64,000 nucleotides of DNA. Origin: Closterium sp. NIES-65. Its lineage: Eukaryota > Streptophyta > Zygnematophyceae > Desmidiales > Closteriaceae. Shown here piece by piece: positions 1 to 11,199 of the stretch; position 1 is the first letter of the stretch; each line of letters begins with the position of its first letter. Where the stretch lies: NCBI GenBank assembly GCA_948144175.1, contig CANXME010002409.1:2333001-2397000 (forward strand). Reading direction: 5' to 3'. Below the pieces are notes generated by a model, which saw nothing but the letters and a program-made list of their open reading frames with translations, was not told the origin of the DNA and searched no databases. Both the position numbers and the translations under genes were made by a program.

Positions 1-993
1 ATCATCTCCCTGCCCTTGGACCGTGCCGCACTCATCGTCGCGCTTGCCGCCGCCTCCTGCGCCAGCAGTTGCTAGATCCAGCTGCGCTCCCTGCTCCTCC
101 ACGGCCAAGCGATCCCTGCATTCCACAACAGTCCCCGAGCCCTGGCTTTGATCCGCGTTCATCGATGCTTCAGTCATGTCACCAAACCCACCTGCTTACG
201 GTTAACTAAGCTGCTCCTGTCCTTCTCAGGCAGCCGAGAATTATGGCAGGCAAACGTGGTGTCAACGTGAAACGTCGGCAATTACTTGGGAGGGAGTTCT
301 ATTCCACGCTTCAGCCCAACAACTCCGCGGAAGCAAAAGGGAATGGAGGATTCTCCGAGCCAGCCAATTCACCTCCACCGCCCCTTGCCTTCCCGCCGAG
401 CCTGTTCCCTCCTCGATCTGATCACGATTCGACGTCCTTTTCCGCACCTCCAGACCAGACCGCCCCAAGACCCGCGGACCACCTGTCGCCGCTCAAAATG
501 CCGCGTGTCCTCCCAACAGACTGGGTCTAGGTTCGGAAAAGGGCCAAGAGAGATCTGGAGCCACGAGGCTCGTAAGGTGGTTTGACGGAAAACTCTTCGG
601 TTACAAAGTGCAACGAGTGGTCAAAACGTAGAACCCAGGGTTCCTTGCCACACGAATCACTCGAATCAGAAGCCAGAGATTGTACATGTTCACAGCACAA
701 CATGAGGGCGTGTTCGCAGGATCTGCAGAACCCCCGCCGAATCAGTAGTACTGTACTCATCCGACGGGCCAGGCCCAAATTACGTCGCCTCTGGCTATCG
801 TGGACTGGTTTGACGGACCAGCATCAACCCCTGCGATGTTCCGTGGCAGAACCACGGAGCGTCTCGGGCCGCGGCGACTGGGTCTCGAATCGTCGAGTTA
901 CGTGGTAGCCAGATAGTGGACTGCCTGTTCTCTTGGTTCGCTGTGGACCAGGGGCTCTGTGGGAACTGCGTACCGGCCTTCACAATTATGAAG
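1..993. other. Left flank, no recognised gene
   Basis: No protein family, RNA gene or repeat was recognised here. Short open frames exist on both strands (for example 243-530 plus and 527-778 minus), but they overlap each other, have no recognisable domain and look like chance frames in GC-rich DNA. The last five bases before the Gypsy LTR (994-998, cataa) form its left target duplication. The right copy at 22515-22519 reads catta. Confidence 0.5.
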
Positions 994-998
994 CATAA

Positions 999-1325
999 TG
1001 TAAGGAATTTTCTCGGCATTCCTTACGGAGCCCGACTACATCGCGTACGGCAACAGCCGTTGTTCGCCCGTTACTGCTAACGGGACTTCGCCAACTTCGC
1101 GCGCACTGTTTTGCCAAACCTCGCACTGCTGGCCCGGCCGTGTCGGCCCACGCTTCGGGACTAGCCCGAGCCTCGCTGTCAGCATAGCACTAGCTAGCTT
1201 GCACGCACCGCGTTACCGTTTGCATGTTTCGCATATAAATGTTCGCTCATGCCTTCGCTCACATTTTGTACTTGTTTGACACCTTAGTGCAATTCTCGCT
1301 ACTTCGATTCATTGCATCCGTAACA
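999..1325 (+). repeat. 5' LTR of the Gypsy element
   Basis: This 327-bp LTR starts TGTAAGGAATTTTC and ends CCGTAACA. Its near-identical partner starts at 21584. A TATA box (tataaat, 1234-1240) lies about 90 bp from the LTR end, so the R region and transcription start probably lie around 1260-1290. The first bases of the partner differ slightly (tgtaaag against tgtaagg). Confidence 0.92.
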
Positions 1326-1327
1326 CT

Positions 1328-1340
1328 TGGTATTCAGAGC
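1328..1340 (+). other. Primer binding site, Gypsy
   Basis: The sequence tggtattcagagc begins two bases after the LTR. It matches the usual initiator-Met tRNA complement tggtatcagagc except for one extra T. This is the expected site for priming of minus-strand cDNA synthesis. Confidence 0.75.
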
Positions 1341-1508
1341 CCCTTTCTTTCGGACCGCGCATCTCCGCACCCCAGGAAATCAACTTTTGATTTTTCACTC
1401 GAAGGGACTCACGTACCTTAGCACCTAGAAGCTCCTCTCCTCGCGTTCTCTCGTAAATGCGTGCAGCCACGACTGCGCCTAGACTAAGACGAGCCGACGC
1501 CCTTCGAA

Positions 1509-1560
1509 ATGGCTGAACACATCGACGTCACGACTCTCACGCAGGAGCACTTGAACGATC
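1509..1560 (+). pseudogene. Gypsy gag, N-terminal piece
   Basis: The Gypsy gag frame opens at the ATG at 1509 and is cut after 17 codons by Copia-1. The frame resumes at about 9087 without loss of phase once one copy of the target duplication is removed. The start was chosen because it is the first ATG after the leader and because the joined frame continues into the long gag segment. It is an acidic N-terminus with no domain of its own. Confidence 0.75.
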
Positions 1561-1691
1561 TGTCAGAACATTATAGCTTATGCTTTTGTGTAGGCTGTAG
1601 TGGGGTAGCCCATATGGGGTACAACCCAATTAGGGTTAGTACTTGTACCCAACTCTTTCATAGTGCATTCATTCTTGTTTCAGTTTTCTCA
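1561..1691 (+). repeat. Copia-1 5' LTR
   Basis: Short 131-bp LTR starting TGTCAGAACATTATAG and ending TTTTCTCA. The primer site starts at the next base. No clear TATA box is seen inside it. The motif tggggtagcccatatgggg is conserved among most Copia LTRs of the window. Confidence 0.95.
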
Positions 1692-1799
1692 TGGTATCGA
1701 GCAGGTTCCCTCGTGGGAACTGTTCATAGGGCCCACCGATTCGATTTTTTTTCCTGCCCGGAGCGCGCTCAGCCCTTGCCCGAGTCGTCCTCCCCCCTT

Positions 1800-2720
1800 T
1801 CTCACTGTGTCGCGCCGCCGTAGCGGTTGTGTCGCGCCGCCCTTGACGACCCCGATCCGCCGCCCTAGCGGCCCCGTCGCCTACCCCGCGGCCCTCGAGC
1901 CGCCCTTCCCGGCCCCGATTCGCCGCCCTTTCGGCCCCGTCGCCTACCCCACGGCCCTCGCGCCGCCCTTCCCGACCCGGCCCCGCCCTTGCTGGCCCCG
2001 TCGCCTACCTGCGGCCCCGACGCCTACCTGCGGCCCCGTCGCCTACCTGCGGCCCCGTCGCCTACCTGCGGCCCCGTCGCCTACCTGCGGCCCCGTCGCC
2101 TACCTGCGGCCCCGCCGCCTACCTGCGGCCCCGCCGCCTACCTGCGGCCCCGCCGCCTACCTGCGGCCTCGCCTCCTACCTGCGGCCCCGCAGCCTACCT
2201 ACGGCCCCGCCGCCTACCTGCGGCCCCGTCGCTGGCCTTCCCGGCTCAGGCGCCGCCCTTTCTCGGCCCCGACGCCCCCCCTTCCCGACTCGGCCCAGTC
2301 TCTGCTGGCCCCGTCGCCTACCTTACGGCCCCGGCGCCGCCCCCTTCCCGGCCCCGGCCCAGCCCCTGCTGGCCCCGTCGCACGCCCTTCCCGGCCCTGA
2401 CCCCGCCTTCACGCGGCTCCGCCGAACTACTGCCGAGCCGCCAGCGCCACCCGAGCCGCCACGCCACCTGAGCCGCCTGAGCCGCCGTCCCGCCGAGCCG
2501 CCTGAGCCGCCCGAGCCGCTCGAGCCGCCCGAGCCGCCCGAGCCGCCGTCCCGCCGAGCCGCCCGAGCCGCCGAAGTCGCCTGAGCTGCCCGAGCCGCCC
2601 GAGCCGCCTGAGCCGCCCGAGCCGCAGAGTAGCCGAGCCGCCAAGCTGCAGTTCCTGCCGAGCCGCCGAGCTGCACTTCCTGCCGAGCTGCCGAGCCGCC
2701 AGTGCCACCCTGTCCGGTAA
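1800..2720 (+). repeat. Copia-1 leader minisatellites
   Basis: The untranslated leader between the primer site and gag consists of GC-rich tandem repeats. From about 2003 to 2235 the unit is 19 bp (cctacctgcggccccgtcg with variants), shown by exact 19-base phase shifts. From about 2440 to 2700 the unit is built on gagccgcc and cgagccgcc. Open frames across it translate to Pro/Arg/Ala repeats and are treated as non-coding. Confidence 0.85.
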
Positions 2721-2784
2721 GAGCAGCGCCTCTGTCACTGCACTGCCCTTACCCCACTGTTCGCGCTACTAGTCTACTGCTGTC

Positions 2785-5700
2785 ATGGCTACCCCTAGTG
2801 TCCTCGCTTTTGATGCTGAGGGTCGGGCCATTGACTTTGATGTCTGGGTAGATGACCTGCAGCTTTTCCTACAGTGCGATAGGGCAGACGGTCTCTCCCT
2901 CTTTGACCTCACCTCTGGTGCCTCTCCTGCCCCTGCTGCTGATGCTGACGCCACTGTTCGCTCACAGTGGGCCACACGCGATGCTGCTGCACGTCTTGCT
3001 GTGCGTCGCCACCTGCCTACCTCTGAGCGTGCGCACTTTAGCCAGTACAAGAGTGCTCAGACCTTGTACGACGCTGTAGTTGCACGCTACTCCTCCCCTG
3101 CCACTGCTGCACTGAGCCGCCTCATGCTACCGTACCTCTTCCCTGACCTTGCTGCCTTTCCCACAGTCGCTGACCTCATTACGCACCTCCGCACTAGTGA
3201 CACTCGCTACCGCGCTGCGCTTCCTGCTGAGTTCTGCGCCAAGAACCCCCCCCCCCCCATGTACATCACTCTCTACTACATAGTCACCCGCCTCCCTGAC
3301 TCCCTTCGCGTAGTCAGGGACCACTTCCTCTCAGTTTGCCCCACCACCCTCACCGTTGACCTCCTCGAGAAGGCCCTCATAGCAGCGGAGAAGAGCATAG
3401 TCGCTGTAGGAGCCTCTCGTGGTGACCCTCCCACCCCCATCTTTGAGGGGTGTTCCCCCTCCCCCCTTTTACCCTCTCTTGCCTCTGCTGCTGCGGCCGA
3501 CCTCGTTGGGCTTGAGTCGGTCGGTGCGGCGTCTACCCCTAGCGGGAGACGCCGCCCTGGCAAGGGCAAGGGGGGCAGGGGCGCTGGAGGAGCTAGCGGG
3601 GGCGGTGGAGGCAGCGGTGGAGGCGGCGGAGGGAGTGGGGGTGGCGGTGGGGGTGGTGGCGGGGGTGGAGGTGTCGGTGGCGGCAGTGGAGGCGGAGGCG
3701 GCGGCGGTGGCGGTGGGAGCGGAGGTGGTGGCGGAGGTGGCGGCGGTGGAGGAGGCGGTGGCGGAGGAGGTGGAGCTGGTCGGGGTGGCGCTGCGCAGAG
3801 GGTCGGCTCCGGTTGTGGTCAGTGCCAGCAGCAGCAGCAGCAGCAGCAGCGCACTCGTGACATCCCCTCCCCTCAGCAGCTCCGTGAGTGGTACGCTGCA
3901 CGCCAGCGGGGTGGGGGTACTGGTCCGTGCACCTACGTCCTACGCACCGGCGACCGCGCGAGTGAGTAGTGCGGGGGTGCACACTCCACGCAGCGATGCT
4001 TTGGCCGCCTGACAGACGCTTGGCAACACCAGTTCCCGGAGGCCACGGAGATCCCCCGCTGGGGTGAGCTGTCTAGGGCGGGAGTAGCTGTCTTTGACCT
4101 TGACTTTGATGCTATTCTTGCTGCCATGTATGCTGTGACTATTAGTGATGAGGGTGACTGTTACCGGTGTTTTCCGCCCGACCCGGGCATTGAGACTGCT
4201 GCTCTAGGCACTGGTGAGGCTGCTGCTCTAGGTGCAAGCGAGGCTGCTGCTCTAAGTGCTCGTGCGCCTGCTCCCTCACGTGCTGGTGAGTCTGCTTTCT
4301 CAGGTTCTGCGTCGGCTTCGGCCTCCCACACCTTCACCCTTGACTCGGGGCTTCTCGCTCCTTCTTTCGAGACCGCACCACACTCACGCCGCTTGGCCGC
4401 CCAGTTGCAGTCTCTCTGGCAAACCCCTCTGGGGGTCCTGTCCTTGCTCACTACTCCACTGTCCTCCTGTGTCCGGCGGCCCCTTCTGGCACCCTGTCTG
4501 GTCTTTACCTCCCCTCGTTCTCTACGAACTTGGTGAGTGGTGCTGACCTACAGGATGCGGGGGTTCACCAGTTCACTCCTGCGCATCAGCGGGTGACCCA
4601 CTGCACGGACGCTCGGACAAGCCGGCACCTGGCCACGTTTACACGTCGGCCGGGGTCGAGCCTGTACACGCTGACCACTGCGTCTCCTCTAGTCACTGCG
4701 TCTGGTCAGGTAGCTGCGTCAGGTCAGGTGTTTGCTGCAGCGTCCAGGTCTGGTCCCGAGTCTGCCCCCTGCTCGTGTCGCCTCGTGTCTCACGAGACTC
4801 TCCTCTGGCACCACCGCCTTGGTCACCCCTCCCTGCTTCGTCTCCGAGGCATGGCCTCCCGTGTCCTTGTCTCTGGTCTTCCCCGGTCCCTACCTCCCCT
4901 TCCTCCGGGACCTGGCCCTACCTGCGTTCCTTGTGTCGAGGGGCGGCAGCGGGCTGCCTCTCACTCCTCTCAGTTTCCTCCGACAGAGGCCTCGCTGCAG
5001 ACGCTTCACATGGACGTGTGGGGCCCGGCCCGCGTCCGTGGACAAGGTCACGAGCGCTACTTCCTGCTGGTGGTTGACGACTACTCGCGTTACACCACAG
5101 TCTTCCCCTTGCGCAGCAAGGGTGATGTCACTGCGGTGTTGATTGACTGGATCCGCGCAGCTCGTCTCCAGCTCAGGCAGAGCTTCGGCTCGGACTTTCC
5201 TGTTCTGTGTCTGCACTCTGACAAAGGCGGAGAGTTCTCCTTTGGCCTTCTGCGAGCCTACTGTCATGCACGAGGCATCCGCCAGACCTTCACGCTTCCG
5301 GACTCCCCACAGCAAAATGGGATTGCTGAGCGCCGCATTGGCATGGTCATGGATGTCGCTCGTACACGTCCCTGATGCATGCGGTTGCCCCCTATTTTCT
5401 GTGGCCGTTTCCGGTTCGGTACACGGCGCATCAGATCAACCTTCACCCCAGGGTCTCCATGCCGGAGACCTCCCTAGCTTTGCTGTGGACGGGGAAGGTT
5501 GGCGATGCGTCTGCGTTCCGTGTCTAGGGATCTCGGGCGTTTGTTCGCGACTTGTCTGCGGACAAGCTGTCCCCTCGTGCTGCTCCTTGCGTCTTCCCTT
5601 GCTTCCCCCCTGACGCACCTGGGTGGCAGTTCTACCACCCCACCTCTCGCCGTGTTCTGTCCTCCCAGGACGTCACGGTTGACGAGTCGGTCCCCTACTA

Positions 5701-8700
5701 CCGCCTCTTCCCCTACCGCACTCCGTCCCTCCCCCCGCCACCGCTCTTCCTTGTACCAGGTCCCCCCCCGGTCGACCCCCTCCCCCCTCAGGGTCCTGCC
5801 CCTTCAGGTGTGTCCCAGGTAGACGCAGTCGAGCCTGTCGAGGTTACTAGTGACTCTGGTGCTGCTGAGGGTGCTGATTCTGGGGGTGCTGAGCGTGTGG
5901 GTGCTGTGCCTGGGGGTGCTGAGCCTGCGGGTGCTACTACTGGGGGTGCTGAGCCTGGGGGTGCTGCGACTGGGCGTGCTGAGCCTGGGGGTGCTGAGCC
6001 CGGGGGTGCTGCGACTGGGGGTGCTGAGCCTTGGGGTACTGAGCCTGGGGGTGCTACACTTGGGGGTCCTGAGCCTGGGGGTGCTACGCCTGGAGGTGCT
6101 GAGCCTGGAGGTGCGGAGCCTGAGGGAGTTGGACCTACTCGTGTGGCGTCTGGCGGTGCTGGGCCTGGAGGTTCTCCGGGTGCTTCGTCTCGACGGGAGC
6201 CCCTCTCTCCACAGGAGCTGCGTGAGTGGTTTGCCCGGCGCTGGAGGCGTGCTGCTCGAGCTGGAGGTTCTCCGGCTGCTGAGGGTGCTGGTGCCGCGGG
6301 TCCCGGAGGTGCTCGTGCTGGGAGTACTGGAGCTGCTGGGCCTGCGGGTGCGACTGGAGCTGGAGCTGCTGAGGGTGTTGGCGCTGAGGCTACTGCTGTC
6401 AGTCCTAGAGGCGGTCCTGCTGGGGGTACTACTGGTGCTGCTGGAGGTACTAGAGGTGGAGGTGCTCCTGGCGCTGGTGCTGCCGCTGGGGGTACTGGTG
6501 CTGTCTCTGCTGTGTTTGGAGTCACCGCGCGGCCTTGGCCGTACTTCGTTCCGCTCCTTCAGCAGGTTCTTGGTCTCCCGCCTTATACTAGTCCTTCTCC
6601 TCCCTTAGAGTGTCCACAACCTGTCACGTCACAGTTACAGCCGGCCTCCCCACTGCCTGCTCCTTCTCCCTACACTGGTCCTACTGGAGGTCTTGCTGAG
6701 CGTCGTGAGCCTGCGTCTCGCCCTGCGTCACCTGTCCGCCCTGCTCGCACTAGTGGTCGTGGTTCGCGTCAGCGTCCTCCTCCTCTCCCTGGCACGCACC
6801 GGATGTCTCTGCGTCCGTCCACTGCTCCTCTGCGTGCCCCTTTGCCTTCTCCTCCTGAGTCCTCTCTTCCTGCTCTTGCCGACCCGGAGTCGGACTCTCT
6901 TCGTGCTGCCAGTCCTACTGTCACGCGTCTCCTTGCTACTGTCGTCACTGACCCTTCCTTTGAGTCCACTGCTGCGTCTGCCCTAGCTACTGAGCTCGTC
7001 GACTTTGCTGCTCGCTGTCGTCTAGACTACGCTGCTAGTCTTGTCGCTGAGTCTGAGTCTGTCTGTCCTCCGTCCGTCGGGGGTGAGTGTGCCCTTGGCA
7101 CGGACGTCCTTGAGGACAGGCAGGAGGAGTTCCAGTGTCTGGCTGCTGCTTCACCTCATCTCGTGTCCGTAGTGCTTACCCCTGAGGGAGACCCGGATGC
7201 ACTTGACATCCCGACTCCGCGCTCTTACGCGGAGGCGATAGAGGATCCCTACTCCTCTCAGTGGCAGGCAGCTATGGACGCAGAGATGGCTTCCTGGAAG
7301 TCCACAGGCACCTACGTTGACGAGGTTCCCCCACCTGGGGCGAACATCGTCAGTGGCATGTGGATTTTCAGGGTGAAGCGGCCGCCGGGTTCTCCGCCTG
7401 TCTTCAAGGCGCGTTACGTGGCTCGTGGCTTCAGTCAGCGGCAGGGAGTTGACTACTTTCACACTTTCTCTCCCACCTCGAAGATGACCACTCTTCGGGT
7501 ACTGCTGCACATAGCTGCTCATCGTGACTACGAGCTTCACTCTCTTGACTTCAGCACAGCGTTCCTGCAGGGCAGCCTGCACGAGGAGATCTGGCTGCGC
7601 CGCCCACCTGGCTTCACTGGGTCTTTTCCTCCTGGCACCCTGTGGAGCCTCCGGCGGCCAGTCTACGGTCTCCGCTAGGCACCGCGTGAGTGGCACGACA
7701 CACTGAGGACTACACTTGCGGCTCTTGGGTTTGCTCCCTCTACTGCCGACCCGTCGCTGTTTCTGCGCACCGACACTTCTTTGCCGCCGTTCTACATCCT
7801 CGTGTACGTCGACGACTTGGTCTTTGCCACAGCTGACACTACTGGACTCGCCCATGTGAAGTCCGAGCTGCAGAAGAGACACACGTGCACTGACCTGGGT
7901 GAACTGCGCAGCTACCTTGGCTTGCAGATCACCCGAGACAGAGCACGCCGCACCATTATCTTGACTCAGTCACACATGGTGCAGCAGGTCCTTCAGCGCT
8001 TCGGCTTCACGTACTCCTCGCCTCAGGCCACTCCTCTGTCTACTCGCCACTCGCTCTCAGCTCTGCCTTCGGATGAGTCCGTAGAGTCGAGTGGCCCGTA
8101 CCCAGAGCTTGTTGGCTGCCTCATGTACCTGATGACCTGCACTCGACCTGACCTTGCATACCCTCTTAGCATTCTCGCACGCTATGTTGCTCCTGGGAGA
8201 CACAGACCGGAGCACATGGCTGCAGCGAAGAGGGTGTTGCGCTACTTGTGCAGTACGTCGGGCATGGGGCTTGTGCTTGGAGGGCAGAGTCCAGTGGTCC
8301 TCACTGGGCACGCGGACGCTTCTTGGGCTGACGACCAGGCTACGCAGCGGTCGTCACAGGGTTACACCTTCAGCCTTGGTTCCGGCTCTGTTTCGTGGCG
8401 GGCTACCCGCTTGTCTTCTGTTCTCGGCTCCAGTTTTGAGGCTGAGATCTACGCCGCGGCCATGGCTGCTCAGGAGCTTCGCTGGCTCACCTACCTGGTG
8501 ACTGACCTCGGAGAGCCGCCTCGTTCTCCTCCAGTGCTGTACGTAGACAACAAGGCCATGCTGGCCTTGTGTCGAGAGCAGAGACTGGAGCACAGAACGA
8601 AGCACATTGCTCTTCGCTACTTCCTTGCTCGTGAGCTGCAGCAGCGTGGTCAGGTGCGTCTTCCGCCTTGTGATCATCAGCGCTTCTGTACTCAGCTGGG

Positions 8701-8737
8701 TCTTGTGCCTGCCTTGCCTCACTTGCTCACCTCTTGA
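2785..8737 (+). pseudogene. Copia-1 gag-pol polyprotein, broken
   Basis: Gag starts at the ATG at 2785. The same start is used in Copia-3 and Copia-4. After the capsid-like part come a poly-glycine tract (about residues 265-338), a poly-glutamine run, an SPQQLREWY motif and an atypical zinc knuckle. The protease DSG motif is at about 4340, followed by the HHCC and DDE integrase (4790-5450), a Gly-Gly-Ala-Glu-Pro array (5866-6135), reverse transcriptase with YVDD (about 7806) and RNase H. Damage compared with sister copies: CAG to TAG at 3967-3969; a lost G in the protease near 4347; a two-base insertion near 5362; TGG to TAG at 5525-5527; CAG to TAG at 7676-7678; and loss of about 54 bases near 8660 that removes the conserved ANTADxFTKAL part of the RNase H tail. 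It is a dead copy. Confidence 0.93.
5866..6135 (+). repeat. In-frame 15-bp array, Gly-Gly-Ala-Glu-Pro
   Basis: A 15-base unit close to gggggtgctgagcct is repeated in frame inside pol, between the integrase and the reverse transcriptase. It encodes repeats of Gly-Gly-Ala-Glu-Pro with variants. Equivalent arrays with different copy numbers are at about 14236-14500, 32896-33115, 39165-39305 (minus) and 51772-52010 (minus). Known Copia elements have a variable, proline-rich linker here; a regular pentapeptide array is unusual. Confidence 0.9.
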
Positions 8738-8738
8738 C

Positions 8739-8950
8739 CTTGCTTGTACTGTTACATATATATATACACCTGCTCTTGCTTGTCTAGCCTTGTATATATA
8801 TATATATGTACTCCTGCATGTGAACTGGCCTTGTGGCCTTGACCTTGTGCTCGGAATGTGTGGTGACTTTGTGATCCACCCTGAGCTTGCTTTGCTTTGC
8901 TTGACTGGTCTTGTGACCCCTTGTACTCCCCCAGTTTGCCTATGGTGGTG
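8739..8950 (+). other. Copia-1 3' untranslated segment with poly-purine tract
   Basis: This stretch lies between the end of the RNase H frame and the 3' LTR. It holds two alternating AT blocks (about 8755-8768 and 8791-8806), a tgctttgctttgcttgac segment, and a purine tract ending just before the LTR (tatggtggtg). The layout is kept in Copia-2, -3, -4 and -5, and its last 110 bases in the short element at 58332-60199. Confidence 0.75.
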
Positions 8951-9081
8951 TGTTAGAACATTATAGCTTATGCTTTTGTGTAGGCTGTAGTGGGGTAGCC
9001 CATATGGGGTACAACCCAATTAGGGTTAGTACTTGTACCCAACTCTTTCATAGTGCATTCATTCTCGTTTCAACTTTCTCA
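8951..9081 (+). repeat. Copia-1 3' LTR
   Basis: Partner of the LTR at 1561-1691, also 131 bp. It starts TGTTAGAACATTATAG (fourth base changed) and ends CTTTCTCA. The Gypsy gag sequence resumes immediately after it. Confidence 0.95.
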
Positions 9082-9086
9082 CGATA

Positions 9087-10195
9087 TGCTGCGACAAATC
9101 CGCGAGAGCGCCGAGGAAATTGCGACGCTGACGGCAGAACGCTCGTCCCTACAAAACGACCTCACACGAGCACAATCCCAAGCACTTTGCACTCCGATTC
9201 AGCCCGCACCACAAACATCACAGCACGGAAGTGTGGGGCAACCCGCGAGCGCCGCAAGTGATGGCGTCGTCCGCCATGATGGAGACGACGACCACGGCAC
9301 GACACACCCCGACGCAACGAATGCGGCCAGGACTCAGCCTCAAGTCACGATTTCAGAGCCGGCCAGCGGATCAACTCTTCCGTCGCCGATGCCGCTAAAG
9401 CCGCAGTGTCCGCCATGCTTTGACCCAAGTCAGCGGGGTGGTCCTACCGTTCAGGCGTGGCTCTTCACGTTGAACGTTTTCTTCGACGCGAACTACGTCT
9501 CGGAGGATACGGCGATGATTCGTTACGCCGTGTCGTTGCTGCGAGGACCCACCATGGACTGGTGGCGCGTCATCGTCACGAAGCCGGAGGACTACGCGAC
9601 TCTACCGACAAGGGAAGGACAAACCGGACCCTGGGCGCCGTCGTATTTTGTGGAGGTGCCCCAGTATCGCACGTAGGACGCGTGGTGCGCAGGTCTGCTC
9701 GCTCGTTTCGAGCCAATCGCGGCTTCGATCGCGGCGCGACAGAAGCTCCGCACTTGGCGCCAACTCGGTTCCGTCCAAGATTACACGAGCGGAATTCTGG
9801 CGCTATGCGAGCAGGTGAGATATATGCACGAGAGCGAGCGCATCGACCGCTACATCGTCGGGCTGAAGCAGGACATCGCTTAGGAAATCCAGCTTCGCGG
9901 CGTCACCGACTTTCAAGAAATTCGCGCTATGGCGGAGAAACTCGATTTCTTCCGCCGACCGAGACCGGGGTCCTACGGGAGCAGCCATTGGGGACATCGG
10001 CCTCGTGGGACGAACGAGGGCGCCACGATACGTGCCGTCGCCACAAATGCCGCTGCCGCACCGTTCAAAGGGCGCTGCTTTGCGTGCAATCGGCCGGGAC
10101 ATCGCAAGAGCGAATGCCCAGAAAACGCTAAGGGAAAGGGGGAAGCTGAGCAGCAGAAACAGACCAAGCAGCAGGGAAACGCTGGGAGTCAGTAG
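9087..10195 (+). pseudogene. Gypsy gag, main part with CCHC knuckle
   Basis: This continues the gag frame interrupted by Copia-1. It begins with a coiled-coil-like charged stretch, then the retrotransposon Gag core (for example the PTVQAWLFTLNVFFDANYV region near 9450), and ends with a canonical zinc knuckle CFACNRPGHRKSEC (C-X2-C-X4-H-X4-C, about 10076-10117) in a basic tail. Gag packages the element RNA. Two in-frame TAG stops (9674-9676 and 9881-9883) break the frame. The last TAG (10193-10195) is probably the natural gag stop, because the protease lies in the minus-one frame and is open across this point. Confidence 0.88.
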
Positions 10196-10197
10196 AA

Positions 10198-10790
10198 GAC
10201 GGGCCCTCTACTGACAGGTCACACTGCTCGCCCGACCCAACCGACCCTCACCGAGTGATTGTGCCGGTTCACGCAATCGACCACACCCGGCCGAATAAGG
10301 AGGGTACTACGGTCAACAGCCCCATATTACTTAGTGGGAAAATCGGGACGGACTTAGTAAAAATCTTCGTAGACGGGGGAGCCAGCCACAGCCTCATCAA
10401 CATTGCCACGGCACGGAAACTGCGACTGCCACTGGACAGATGTTTACCTGAGATCGACGCAAGACTGGTAGACGGCACGCCGCTGGCGATACGAGAACGC
10501 GTAGACCGGGTTCGGATTCGATGTGGGGGTAACTTCACGTTTAGCCAGGAAATGCTCGCAACGACCCTCGACGGAACCGATATTTTACTCGGGCGTGATT
10601 GGCTGCGACGACACAATCCGCGAATCGACTGGATGACGGGTGACTGCACCGTGCGAGTGAATGGTAACAACATCGCCTTACCTCGCTGGGGCTCATCTGA
10701 GTCTTCGTCGGTGCGTGTCAACGCGATCACGATGAAACACGCCGTAGCGGCAGAAGCTGACGTGTACGCGGTCGACATTCGGGAAGCCGA
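10198..10790 (+). pseudogene. Gypsy protease region
   Basis: The frame encodes a retropepsin: the active-site motif FVDGGASHSLI lies near 10366-10398 and the second conserved segment ILLGRDWL near 10583-10606. The aspartic protease would cut the Gag-Pol precursor. It is in the minus-one frame relative to gag and overlaps its end, which suggests minus-one frameshifting or a separate pol start. Copia-2 interrupts it after 10790, and the frame continues at 17547 into the linker before the reverse transcriptase. Confidence 0.88.
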
Positions 10791-10919
10791 TGTCAGAACA
10801 TCATAGCTTATGCTTTTGTGTAGGCTGTAGTGGGGTAGCCTATATGGGGTACAGCCCAATTAGGGTTAGTACTTGTACCCAACTCTTTCATAGTGCATTC
10901 ATTCTCGTTCATTTTCACA
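10791..10919 (+). repeat. Copia-2 5' LTR
   Basis: 129 bp, starting TGTCAGAACATCATAG and ending CATTTTCACA, directly followed by the primer site. Its 3' end differs from Copia-1 (cattttcaca against ttttctca), which marks a separate subfamily. Confidence 0.95.
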
Positions 10920-11199
10920 TGGTTTCAGAGCACATATGCTCCTGGCCTGTGGGCCCTACTACTGCTTCCGCTGCTACTCGATCTGTCGCACGCCCTGTGA
11001 CGTGCGACCTATTTGCGCACGGCGATTTTCTCTCTGGCGCGCGCCCCGAGGCGCGCGGCCCCGTTCCTTCTAGGCGCCCCACTCCCCGCTACCCCGTCGT
11101 GGTGCCCAGGGGAGCCGCGCGCGACCCCTCGCTGCCCCGTCGCGGCCCCATCTCGTCGCGCCGCCCTAGCGGCCGCGTTGCGCCGCCCTCGCGGCCCCG

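Larger units (their letters stand above)
1561..9081 (+). mobile_element. Copia-1, Ty1/Copia retrotransposon inserted in Gypsy gag
   Basis: This 7521-bp element is bounded by 131-bp LTRs (1561-1691 and 8951-9081) that differ at about three positions. Flanking five-base sequences are cgatc and cgata (four of five match). The primer site tggtatcgagc (1692-1702) touches the 5' LTR. Internal order is a GC-rich leader, gag, protease, integrase, reverse transcriptase, RNase H, which is the Copia order. The polyprotein frame is broken by stops at 3967, 5525 and 7676, by indels near 4347 and 5362, and by a deletion in the RNase H tail, so it cannot move by its own proteins. Confidence 0.95.

Noticed and set aside
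1663-2471. Proline-rich frames in the Copia-1 leader as a protein
   Set aside because: Frames follow the 19-base array, start in the LTR and are not conserved in other copies.
5788-6525. Antisense Pro/Ala/Ser-rich frame opposite the Gly-Gly-Ala-Glu-Pro array
   Set aside because: Explained by the repeat composition; sense-strand pol is clearly coding.
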